NCBI GenBank assembly: GCA_016932895.1
Contig: JAFGCA010000142.1
Coordinates: 1 to 39,732 of the forward strand
Reading direction: 5' to 3'
DNA from: Sedimentisphaerales bacterium
Lineage (GTDB): Bacteria > Planctomycetota > Phycisphaerae > Sedimentisphaerales > SG8-4
DNA length: 39,732 bases
Shown piece by piece: positions 32,252 to 39,732 of the stretch. The translations under genes and the position numbers were made by a program. The notes below the pieces were generated by a model. It had not been told where the DNA came from. It did no database searches and was given only the letters and a program-made list of their open reading frames with translations. Within the stretch, counting starts at the first letter, position 1; each line of letters starts with the position of its first letter.

Positions 32252-32818
32252 ATGAAGGATCTATTTACCACCGGCGAAGCTGCTGATATCTGCCGTGTCA
32301 GTCAACAAACGATTATCCGTTGCTTCGATTCCGGCCGGCTCAAAGGGTTCCGCGTCCCAGGCTCCAAGTTCCGCCGCATTCCTCGTCAGAATCTGGTCAA
32401 GTTCATGCGGGAAAACAACATCCCCCTGGACAACCTGGATTCGGGGAAGAAGAAAGTCCTCATCGTGGATGACGACGCGGAGATCGTGGAGCTGATCGGG
32501 GATATCCTCACGCGGGAAGGGCGTTTTGAGATCCGGACGGCATCGAGCGGATATGAGGCGGGGATGGTCACGCAACAGTTCCGACCCGATTTGATCCTGC
32601 TTGACTACATGCTGCCCGATGTCAACGGCAACGTCGTCTGTCAAACGATCCGGAGCAATCCGGAGTTTGAGAACACGAGGATTATCATTGTCAGCGGCGT
32701 CATCAAACAGGACGAGATCGAGCAGCTTCTCAAGTCCGGCGCCGAGGACGTCGTGCGAAAACCGTTTACAATCTCGGAGCTCACCGACAAGGTGAACGCC
32801 GCCCTGCAGGTCGTATAG
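32252..32818 (+). CDS. Response regulator with N-terminal excisionase-type DNA-binding domain
   Basis: This gene encodes 188 residues. Residues 4-52 (LFTTGEAADICRVSQQTIIR...GFRVPGSKFRRIP) form a MerR/excisionase-type helix-turn-helix, and 68-186 form a receiver domain. The acidic pocket is D73-D75, the phosphoacceptor D118 (LILLDYMLPD), S148, and K170. The usual order is receiver then output; here the DNA-binding end comes first. The kinase gene starts 111 nt downstream, so the pair probably forms a two-component system. AAGGAAGG and AAGG lie just before the ATG. Targets are unknown. Confidence 0.88.
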   Translation: MKDLFTTGEAADICRVSQQTIIRCFDSGRLKGFRVPGSKFRRIPRQNLVKFMRENNIPLDNLDSGKKKVLIVDDDAEIVELIGDILTREGRFEIRTASSGYEAGMVTQQFRPDLILLDYMLPDVNGNVVCQTIRSNPEFENTRIIIVSGVIKQDEIEQLLKSGAEDVVRKPFTISELTDKVNAALQVV

Positions 32819-32929
32819 GCCGCTTTGCGGTCCGACTTGCAGCAGCAGCGCAGCGCGCCGCCGGAGCACGGCGTCGCGCTCGTCGGAGGTGGGTGAGCCA
32901 CACAGATCGGAGAGAGCAAGGATAGCCGC

Positions 32930-35188
32930 ATGGCGAAAAGACACGCGGACGCGCTAGCTTCCCGCAGAGTGGAATTGGCTGTAGGTGACCTGGAAAAACT
33001 GTCGGTCCCGCCGTGCGTGGCCGTACAGTATCTATCGGCCCTTGTCGAGGGCTCCTTCTCGCCGGCGACAGTGGCGGACCTGATCGAGTGCGAACCGGCG
33101 CTGGCGGCCGCCGTTCTGTCTCTGGCGCAGCGATTGAAGGCCGGTCCGGCGGAGCAACGGCACGCGATTCGGCTCGTCCTGGACCGCTTGGACGCCGAGC
33201 CTCTTCGCGATACGCTGCTGGCAGCGAAAGTGACGGCCGGTTTCGAGATTGAATTCGCCCGGGAACAGCCGGCCGTGCCCGCACGCACGGATCTCATGCT
33301 CCACAGCCTCGCTGTGGCGTGTTGCGCCCGCGCCGTCGCCGAGGCTGCGCCTGCGGAGGTGGACCCGCAACTGGCGTACTCGGCGGGCCTGCTGCACGAT
33401 ATCGGGAAATTCGCGCTGCAGGACGTCATGCCCAAGAGCTTGGCCGCCATCGCGCAGGAGGCCGAGGCCGCCGGCGCGAGCTTGTACGCGATCGAACAGC
33501 AGCACTTAGGCACTAACCATGCCCTGCTCGGGCGGCAACTGGCCCAGCGATGGCACCTGCCCGAATCCGTCGAATTGGCAATCTGGCTCCATCACGGCGA
33601 TGCCGCCGCCCTGGCGCAAAGCGTGCCCGAAGCCGAGGCGGCCTCGGTAGTCTGGGCCGCCGACCATATCGCCCGCCACGCCCAGATAGGCCGCTCGGGC
33701 AGTTCTGCGACGCCGGAGTCACTCGAACGAATCGCCGAGACTCTGGGGATCGACGTTACGACCGTCCAGCAAATCAGGGCCGAGCTGCCCCAGGTCGTCA
33801 ACCGCAAGGCGGGAGTCCTGGGTCTGGATCTGCCCAACGCCACCGCTCGATACTGCGATCTGATCCAAGCCTCGGCCGCCGATCTGTCCCGCAAGCACAC
33901 CGAGCTGACGCAGCAGGGCCGAACGTTGCAGACTGCGTCCGGATACCTCGATTTCGCCCGGGAATTCCTGCAGGACGCCGGCACGAGGGCCGGCGCGATC
34001 GAGTTGGCGGAGGATTTCGCCCGGCGGTGGCAGCGTTTCTTCCAAACGGGTACGGTTTGCCTGTATCTGGCGGCGGGTTCGCACGCTGGTGTCCTGGACG
34101 CGGTGGTAGTCGAGGCGCTCGGGCACAGCCGCAAAATCGTGCTTGAGGTCCCGGACGACGCGGTTCTGGTGCCGCGCGAGATCGCCGGCAAATTCGCTCT
34201 CCTGGAGGCGGCGGGCCGGATCGACTGGCTCACTGAGCAGCTCGAAGCGGATCTGGACGCAAGCCGCACCAGGCTCGTGCCACTGCTGTCGAACGGCCGG
34301 ACGGTCGCGGTGATAGCGTGTGAGCTGAACTATCCGGGAGATGCGGACTTCTTCGCCGAGCGGTTCGCCCCGGCCGCTTCGATGGCCGGGACCGTCCTGG
34401 GCCTCGCCCTGGCCCGGGAGCGCCAGCAACGCCTCCTGGAACAACTCGTGCAGATCGAGCCCAGTGAGCCTCGCACCGCCACGAGCCCGGCCGGACCCCC
34501 ACCGGCAGCCGAAACCCCGCAGCCTCGCGCATCGGTCGACGCGCTGGCGGAGATGGCGGCCGGCGTCGCCCACGAGTTGAACAACCCGCTCTCGGTCATT
34601 GCCGGACGCGCCCAATTGCTCGCCGACGGGGAAACCGACAACAAGAAGAAACGCACGCTCAAGCAGATCCAGGACAACGCCCGGGAGGCTTCGGGAATCG
34701 TTGAGGATCTCATGAGCTTCGCCGAGCCGACCGCGCCGCGCGCGACGAAGACCGAGGTCAAGCAGATCATCAACGAAGCGGTCGAGCTGGCCGGGCAGAA
34801 GACCAAAGTCGACCACGTCAACGCCCAGGTGAGCGTGGACCCGCAAGTGGAGGCGGTGCTCGTGGACTCGGCGCAGATCGTCTCGGCGCTGGCCAACGTC
34901 ATCGCCAACTCCATCGAGTCGTATGAGGATGCAATGGGACCCGTGAAGATCACGGCCGAGCCCGCCAAAGGCGCCGCCCAACTCCAGATCAGCGACCTCG
35001 GCTGCGGCATGGACGCCGAGAACCTCCAGAGAGCCACCCATCCGTTCTTCTCGGCCCGACCCGCCGGCCGAAAGAGAGGCATGGGCCTGGCCGACGCCGC
35101 CCGCCTGATCCAGCTCAACCACGGCACCCTAAAAATCGAAAGCCAACCCGGCGAAGGAACCACCGTCACCATCACCCTGCCACATTAG
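32930..35188 (+). CDS. HDOD-domain histidine kinase
   Basis: This gene encodes 752 residues. Residues 15-290 form an HDOD/HD-related domain with an intact LLHDIGKFAL (H156-D157). Residues 330-500 look like a GAF-type sensor with no transmembrane helix, so the protein is probably cytoplasmic. The kinase core follows: phosphoacceptor H548 in GVAHELNNPLSVIAGRAQLL, N-box with N660 (ANVIANSIESYED), G1 with D689 (ISDLGCGMD), and GMGLADAARLI. AAGGA precedes the ATG. The response regulator gene lies 111 nt upstream on the same strand. The signal may be a cytoplasmic cofactor or nucleotide; this is inference. Confidence 0.88.
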   Translation: MAKRHADALASRRVELAVGDLEKLSVPPCVAVQYLSALVEGSFSPATVADLIECEPALAAAVLSLAQRLKAGPAEQRHAIRLVLDRLDAEPLRDTLLAAKVTAGFEIEFAREQPAVPARTDLMLHSLAVACCARAVAEAAPAEVDPQLAYSAGLLHDIGKFALQDVMPKSLAAIAQEAEAAGASLYAIEQQHLGTNHALLGRQLAQRWHLPESVELAIWLHHGDAAALAQSVPEAEAASVVWAADHIARHAQIGRSGSSATPESLERIAETLGIDVTTVQQIRAELPQVVNRKAGVLGLDLPNATARYCDLIQASAADLSRKHTELTQQGRTLQTASGYLDFAREFLQDAGTRAGAIELAEDFARRWQRFFQTGTVCLYLAAGSHAGVLDAVVVEALGHSRKIVLEVPDDAVLVPREIAGKFALLEAAGRIDWLTEQLEADLDASRTRLVPLLSNGRTVAVIACELNYPGDADFFAERFAPAASMAGTVLGLALARERQQRLLEQLVQIEPSEPRTATSPAGPPPAAETPQPRASVDALAEMAAGVAHELNNPLSVIAGRAQLLADGETDNKKKRTLKQIQDNAREASGIVEDLMSFAEPTAPRATKTEVKQIINEAVELAGQKTKVDHVNAQVSVDPQVEAVLVDSAQIVSALANVIANSIESYEDAMGPVKITAEPAKGAAQLQISDLGCGMDAENLQRATHPFFSARPAGRKRGMGLADAARLIQLNHGTLKIESQPGEGTTVTITLPH

Positions 35189-35296
35189 ACGCGTCGCCCC
35201 GCAAAGTGTCCTGAGCGCGCGATCCCCCGAATACCTGGCATGGGTGGAACGTCCGCGCTCCACCGGCCATTGAAGGGAACCGGGCGTTCCGTGCGC

Positions 35297-35764
35297 TTAC
35301 GCTCGAAGGACCCACTGGCGCAACAGAGTCACCGTCCCGTCACGATCGATCAGTTCGGCGAGAAATCGCCGGAAGCCGTCCTTTTGCTCGTAGCGGGGGA
35401 TGCTGTGGAGACGCTTGGGGTCGCCGGGCAGGCCGTAGTCCTGCGGCTTGATTCCTGATGCGTCGGCTCTGTGTATCAGCCAATCCTCCAGCCTCGGACA
35501 GACGACGATCAGTTTTTGTGCGCCGGCGCCTTGGCGCGTCAGTAGCCGTAGTCCTTCGGCAGCCTCTGATTGTTGGTAACTGTCTGTCAGGTCACGCGGC
35601 TGAGCGCTGGCGGGATCTTCGTCCACCATTCCGATGGCAAGGGGGAGCTTTCTCAGCCGGTTCACGACGTCGCCCTTGCATCGCTCATGGCGCAGCCGCT
35701 TCCGGGGCACGCCGAGCGCTCGCAGGAGCGCCTCGTCCGGGTAACACTCCACCAGGACCCTCAT
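35297..35764 (-). CDS. Small TOPRIM-like protein coupled to an AAA ATPase
   Basis: This gene encodes 155 residues. The N-terminus MRVLVECYPDEALLRALGV has a glutamate (E6) at the end of a first strand, and IGMVDEDP gives D48-x-D50 after a later strand. The E...DxD spacing is what a minimal TOPRIM nuclease-like fold shows. KLIVVCPRLEDWLI (84-97) is a further likely core strand-helix. I do not recognise a named family with certainty. The start ATG overlaps the TGA of the ATPase gene (ATGA), so the two are translated as a unit. By analogy with OLD/PARIS-type pairs, the ATPase may control a nuclease-like partner. It is the second gene of the minus-strand pair. Confidence 0.6.
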   Translation of the reverse strand: MRVLVECYPDEALLRALGVPRKRLRHERCKGDVVNRLRKLPLAIGMVDEDPASAQPRDLTDSYQQSEAAEGLRLLTRQGAGAQKLIVVCPRLEDWLIHRADASGIKPQDYGLPGDPKRLHSIPRYEQKDGFRRFLAELIDRDGTVTLLRQWVLRA

Positions 35765-36744
35765 TGCCCTTCCTCAATGAAACGGTCCAGATTGAAGAAG
35801 GGATCGGCCTCCATCAACTCCGAGAGCTGCTCGGACGTCAAAGGCTTGACTCGCGTCTCGTAGTCCTGGAAGTAGGTGACGAAGACCTGGACGTCCTCCT
35901 TGCGGGTCTTCTCCACGACGGCCGAGAGCAGATACGGATTGTGCGTGGCGATGAAGAACTGGTTCGTCTCGTCCAGCGCAATCCGCTCGCCCAGGTACTT
36001 CGTGTAATACGGAAACGCATTCGACTCCGGCTCCTCAAACACCAGCACCGAGTCCTTGTTCGAAGCAATGGCAACCATATAGAAAATGATCCGTTGAAGC
36101 GTATCGGACGTCAGCGAATAGGGATAGCTGAAGACCAAATCATCTACCTGTTTCTGAAGCTCAAACACCTTCTCATGGGGCTTCATCACCAATTTGAGTC
36201 CGTACTTACGGAAAAACTCCACCATGATCTCACGGAGAGCCTTTGCGGAGAGGACGACGGAGAAAAGATTCGCTCCGTTTGGGGGCATTAGGCCTCCTGA
36301 TCCATTACCATCGTACTTGTCCAGGCTCCTGAACCGAAAGAACTTGATGTCACCACTCTTGAATCGCCCCAAGCCTCTGAGGGTGATTTCGTTTGCTTGG
36401 CGATCGAGAGTGGCAGACCTACCAGAATCGCGAGCCTGATCCCGAAGCTCGAAGTGCTCGTTTTTGAAACCGAGCCGCACTCCAACGGCAGGGGCCCCCA
36501 CTGTGGAAATTTCTATCTCCGAGTCCAACAACTGATCGTAAAAGAGGTTCTGGACGCTTTGAAAGCGAATGTACCGTCTCAGAGACTCTGTGCCTGGTCT
36601 GGCACACCAAGACAATAATGCCAGCGCTTCGAGGATGTTGGATTTTCCGGTGTTGGGCTCGCCGATGAATAGGTTGACCTTTTTGCAGTCGATATCGAGG
36701 TGGCGGACCGATTTGAAGTTGGATACACTTAGCTTGGTAATCAT
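35761..36744 (-). CDS. AAA-family (OLD/SMC-like) ATPase
   Basis: This gene encodes about 327 residues from the preferred start. Counting from an upstream ATG at 36780 (339 residues), Walker A is GEPNTGKS (40-47), the signature-like LTSDTLQRI is at 223-231, Walker B is VLVFEEPE (245-252) and the H-loop is IATHNPYLL (H280). This is the ABC/SMC-like AAA layout of OLD and related defence ATPases. ITKLSVSNFKSVRHL is the usual opening strand, so the ATG at 36744 is preferred; neither start has a strong Shine-Dalgarno sequence. The stop overlaps the TOPRIM-like start. There is no TOPRIM domain in the ATPase itself, which fits that function being in the partner. Confidence 0.85.
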   Translation of the reverse strand: MITKLSVSNFKSVRHLDIDCKKVNLFIGEPNTGKSNILEALALLSWCARPGTESLRRYIRFQSVQNLFYDQLLDSEIEISTVGAPAVGVRLGFKNEHFELRDQARDSGRSATLDRQANEITLRGLGRFKSGDIKFFRFRSLDKYDGNGSGGLMPPNGANLFSVVLSAKALREIMVEFFRKYGLKLVMKPHEKVFELQKQVDDLVFSYPYSLTSDTLQRIIFYMVAIASNKDSVLVFEEPESNAFPYYTKYLGERIALDETNQFFIATHNPYLLSAVVEKTRKEDVQVFVTYFQDYETRVKPLTSEQLSELMEADPFFNLDRFIEEGQ

Positions 36745-37048
36745 AGGCGCAATTCCCGCAGGAGCCGCATTGAAATCCATCTCAGGTTTTCACACTAAGC
36801 GACTATTCTACCGTCCCGGGCCCACGGGCGGCAAGGCCAAGCATCCGCGAATGGCAAAATGCCCGCCTGCGGCACGGGTGGCTTGGCTCGCCTGCGTGAC
36901 GCGGGGGGGGCCCGCTGCTGCGGGGAAACGTCCGTGTGCGTAGTCGAGGGGGAATTATCGATGGTCGGCGGGGGGGATTTCTGGTATCTTGCCGGCTTTG
37001 AAGATGTATGCATGACAGTAATTGGTTTTTGTAGCGCTGGAGTCGTCG
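36745..37048. other. Divergent intergenic region with G-runs
   Basis: This region lies between the divergent ATPase and folate-fusion genes. It holds an eight-G run at 36903-36910 within gcggg...cccgc and a seven-G run at 36970-36976. I see no gene and no recognised riboswitch. CTGGAG before 37049 is the likely ribosome-binding site for the fusion gene. Confidence 0.4.
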
Positions 37049-39511
37049 ATGGAGCAGAAGAGTCTCAGGGACAAGCTGAGGGAACGGTTGGGTTTCGTTG
37101 TCCTGGCCGAGTTGACGGGCGGGCCGGGGTTTAGTTTCGCGCCGATTGAAGGTTTTTTGCGGGCTTTCGGGGAGGCGGTCTCGGGCGGCGCGAGCCCGAT
37201 CCCGACGGCGTTTGATTTTGCCGGGATCTGCCTGCCCCAGAATCCCGGGGGCGCAGCGAATATCGAGCCGGCCGGCGTCATCGATTTCCTGCAGCGCAAC
37301 GACCTGCTGGCGGGCCTCGACGTTGTGCCTCACTTGAGTTGCAAGGATTTGAATTCCGACGGCACGGTCAGCGCGCTGATGGGCTTTCGGAAGCGCGGCG
37401 TCGAGAGCATCCTGGCGCTGACCGGCGACAAGCCGGCGAAGGCCAAGGGGGTCTTCGAGCTGGAGACCCTGAGCCTGCTGGAATTGATCGGGCGGATCAA
37501 CCGCGAGGCGTACCTCACGGCACGGCCGGAATCGCTGGACGCAGTGCCCCAGTTCTTCGCCGGGGCGGCCGTCTCGCCCTTCAAGTACACCGAAGCCTCG
37601 CAGATGCAGCAGTACTTCAAGATGGAGAAGAAAATCACCTGCGGCGCCGAATTCCTCATTACCCAGGTCGGCTGGGACTGGCGTAAGAGCATCGAGCTGT
37701 TCCGGTATCTCGATGAGGTCGGCCTCGACGTCCCGGTAATCGGCAACGTGTACCTGCTGAGCACGCTGACGCCGGCGCCGCGTTTGATGCACGACATCAA
37801 GCTGCCCGGCTGCTTCGTCAGCGACGAGCTGCTGGCCAGAATTTACAGCGAGAGCGTCGAGGACCACCTGGAGCGGGCGGCCCAGCAGGTGGCGATGTAC
37901 AAGGCGCTGGGGGCGGCCGGTGTGGACGTCGGCGGCGTGCACGACTTCGAGATGTTCGCCAAGATCCTCCGGCGGGCCGAGGAGATCGGGACCGACTGGG
38001 AGCCCTTCAAGGACAATCTCTCGTGGCCGGCGCCGGAGGCGTTTTACCTCTACGACGACTCGGGGACCCGGGTCGAACTGACCACGCGTTACCCGACCTT
38101 CGGGAAGCGCTTCTTCGATTTCTCGCACCGGGCGTTTCTGGACCCCGATCATGCCGGCTTCCACGCGTTCAAGAAAACCATGGCGCTGTTCGGCGCCGAC
38201 CGGGACTCCGGCGCGATCTATAAGCTCTTCAACAGCAGCGAGAAGGCGTTCAAGTACCTGCTGTTCGATTGCGAGGAATGCGGCGACTGCTTCCTGCCCG
38301 AGAACTTCGGGCTCTGCACCATCGGCGGCTGCGAGAAGGGCATGGACAACGCGCCGTGTGGGGACGCGACCGTGGACGGGCGGTGTGGCAACAACCTGGA
38401 GCGCATCTGCATTGGGGAACGCATCTATGAGGCCGCCGCCTCGCAGCGCGACGGACGGCAGCTTCTGCGAACGATCATCAACCCGCCGCGTAACCCCGCC
38501 CTGGAACACACATCCTCTATCGTCAACTACCTGTTCGGGAAGGACCATACCATGCCACATCCGCTCATCGCCATCGGGGAATCGATCCACGCCTCCATTC
38601 CCAAGACGGGCAAGATCATGAAGCAACTGCGCGAGCTGGGCAGCGACGCGTACACGCAGTCCAGCCCCCCGCTCGATTACATCAAGGCCCTGATCGAGTC
38701 GCAGGCCGACGAAGGAGCCGATTACATCGCCGTCAATCTGGACGCGTTCGGCGAAGACGATCCGCAGGTCGCGGTGGAGATGATGGTCGAGTACGTCAAG
38801 CTCGTGCGGCAATGGGGACGCAGCGTCCCGGTCTGCGTCGACAGCAGCGACGACGACGTTTTGATCGCCGGCCTCAAGGAATGGTACGGCACGGACAAAG
38901 AGGTCAAGCCGCCGCTGATCAACTCGATCAAAGTCTACACCATGGAAAAGATGCTGCCGCTCAAAAAAGACTTCGAGTTCTCTTTTGTCGGACTGCTCGT
39001 CAGCGAAGCGAAGGCCATGGGCCCGGGCGGGTCGCATTCGGTGGACGAGCTCTACGCTCTGGCCAAGCAGCTCTTTGAAGCGGCGGTCGGCGGGCACGGG
39101 TTCAAACCCGAGCAGATCTTCTTCGACTCGACGGTCTTCCCGCTGGCCATCGACATGCCCATGGAGCCGGGCGTGCCCGGGTACACCTATCGCACGTTCG
39201 AGACCATCCGCAAGATCAAGAGCGACCGGCAAATGAAGGGCGTGCATTTTTCGTTGGGCGTGAGCAACTCGGTGCGCGACCTGCCGGCCCGGCGCATCGG
39301 CGTCTGCCGCGCGTACGTCGCCAAGGCCATGGAGTACGGTCTCGACGCCGGCATCGTCAACACCGCCCACAAATACGGCTCCGTCGAGCCCGCTTTGGAA
39401 TTGCTCGAACTCGTCGACGCCTACGCCAAACTCGACGGCTCCCCCGAAAGAACCACAAAAGCCATGGAGCTCATGGGGAAATTCTGCCAGGAAAACAGAA
39501 AGCCGTCATAG
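37049..39511 (+). CDS. MetF-MetV-type folate enzyme fused to a pterin-binding methyltransferase domain
   Basis: This gene encodes 820 residues. Residues 1-290 form a MetF-like methylenetetrahydrofolate reductase barrel (FVVLAELTGG, LALTGDKPAK). About 300-500 form a MetV-type C-terminal domain with C408-x2-C411-x2-C414 (DCEECGDC), C423, C428, C437 and C446, likely an iron-sulfur site. From 502 (MPHPLIAIGESIHASIPKTG) a DHPS-like pterin-binding methyltransferase domain runs to the end, like AcsE or the folate domain of MetH. The three steps of methylene-THF reduction and methyl transfer to a corrinoid protein would thus be on one chain, as in Wood-Ljungdahl or methionine synthesis. The ATG at 37049 is preferred over a TTG at 37022. 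GGGAAGGA sits just before the internal ATG for M502. Confidence 0.82.
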   Translation: MEQKSLRDKLRERLGFVVLAELTGGPGFSFAPIEGFLRAFGEAVSGGASPIPTAFDFAGICLPQNPGGAANIEPAGVIDFLQRNDLLAGLDVVPHLSCKDLNSDGTVSALMGFRKRGVESILALTGDKPAKAKGVFELETLSLLELIGRINREAYLTARPESLDAVPQFFAGAAVSPFKYTEASQMQQYFKMEKKITCGAEFLITQVGWDWRKSIELFRYLDEVGLDVPVIGNVYLLSTLTPAPRLMHDIKLPGCFVSDELLARIYSESVEDHLERAAQQVAMYKALGAAGVDVGGVHDFEMFAKILRRAEEIGTDWEPFKDNLSWPAPEAFYLYDDSGTRVELTTRYPTFGKRFFDFSHRAFLDPDHAGFHAFKKTMALFGADRDSGAIYKLFNSSEKAFKYLLFDCEECGDCFLPENFGLCTIGGCEKGMDNAPCGDATVDGRCGNNLERICIGERIYEAAASQRDGRQLLRTIINPPRNPALEHTSSIVNYLFGKDHTMPHPLIAIGESIHASIPKTGKIMKQLRELGSDAYTQSSPPLDYIKALIESQADEGADYIAVNLDAFGEDDPQVAVEMMVEYVKLVRQWGRSVPVCVDSSDDDVLIAGLKEWYGTDKEVKPPLINSIKVYTMEKMLPLKKDFEFSFVGLLVSEAKAMGPGGSHSVDELYALAKQLFEAAVGGHGFKPEQIFFDSTVFPLAIDMPMEPGVPGYTYRTFETIRKIKSDRQMKGVHFSLGVSNSVRDLPARRIGVCRAYVAKAMEYGLDAGIVNTAHKYGSVEPALELLELVDAYAKLDGSPERTTKAMELMGKFCQENRKPS

Positions 39512-39732
39512 AGCCGCAGCACGGAAGCCGAAGGACCGCAAGCAGGATCATGCCTATGCTGAAAGACCTGCGTACCAAGGGCTGCCACACGACGGGTTGG
39601 GAAGGCTTTGCTTTCCACCATTGATGAGGAATCTGGTTCGCATTAGAACAAGAGTTTTGCAAAATGGAGATTAGGCTTATATTCTTCAAGGAAATCGTTG
39701 GTGTGATTTCCTTGAAGAAGGGGCTTATATCC
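39512..39732. other. Intergenic end of window
   Basis: No gene is seen. The composition turns AT-rich after about 39600. A strong inverted repeat lies at 39682-39719, and the nonamer ggcttatat occurs on both sides of it (about 39674-39682 and 39722-39730). Confidence 0.4.
39682..39719. repeat. Perfect 15-bp inverted repeat near the right edge
   Basis: The arms ttcttcaaggaaatc (39682-39696) and gatttccttgaagaa (39705-39719) are exact complements around an 8-nt loop. No U-run follows. It may be a terminator variant, an operator, or the edge of a repeat or mobile element that continues beyond the window. Confidence 0.75.

Noticed and set aside
36781..37048. Possible cobalamin or SAM riboswitch before the folate fusion
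   Set aside because: The B12-box and the SAM-I core motifs are not visible; only G-runs and weak stems are seen.
36803..39370. 855-codon minus-strand ORF
   Set aside because: Antisense shadow of the MetF-MetV fusion, whose domains are clear on the plus strand.

Overview
The window looks like chromosome of a planctomycete of the class Phycisphaerae (Sedimentisphaerales-like), probably an anaerobic or microaerobic polysaccharide degrader. This placement is inference. It rests on Tat-exported Gfo/Idh/MocA oxidoreductases, two formylglycine-type sulfatases, a DUF1080 protein, a GEVED protein ending in a single dockerin-like EF-hand, intergenic DNA packed with short palindromic repeat families, and a MetF-MetV-methyltransferase fusion of Wood-Ljungdahl type. 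No rRNA, tRNA or CRISPR array was recognised.

Layout. 1-2282 is almost pure repeat: a tandem array of about 162 bp units and many dispersed palindromes, with one small SdpI-family membrane gene in the middle. 2283-7328 carries a secreted GEVED/dockerin-like protein, a Tat-exported oxidoreductase, and a zinc-ribbon membrane protein split by an in-frame amber codon. 7433-14202 is a minus-strand saccharide operon: two sulfatases, then a GH106-like rhamnosidase whose signal-peptide region contains a dispersed repeat. A divergent secreted protein with duplicated modules and a CBM9-like end follows (14750-17383). 17601-21611 is a second minus-strand catabolic cluster (Gfo/Idh/MocA, DUF1080, ThuA, aldo/keto-reductase-like) that fits 3-keto-sugar chemistry.

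29937 down to 21697 is one tightly packed minus-strand operon with several ATGA overlaps: ArsR-type regulator, DUF302 protein, membrane 4Fe-4S protein, Prx6-type peroxiredoxin, RND/MMPL exporter, DUF2892 protein, LolA-like protein, DUF1302-like outer-membrane protein, and the 3' stump of an ABC-2 permease. An 18-bp near-palindrome in front of arsR is the likely operator. The set suggests envelope transport coupled to a redox, sulfur or metal signal.

30351-36780 is accessory in character: a TcmP/three-Cys-motif pair, a response regulator with an excisionase-like DNA-binding end and an adjacent HDOD-histidine kinase, then an AAA ATPase translationally coupled to a 155-residue TOPRIM-like protein. 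The ATPase/TOPRIM pair is the best candidate for an undescribed, defence-like system. The window closes with the folate fusion (37049-39511) and a perfect 15-bp inverted repeat near the right edge.
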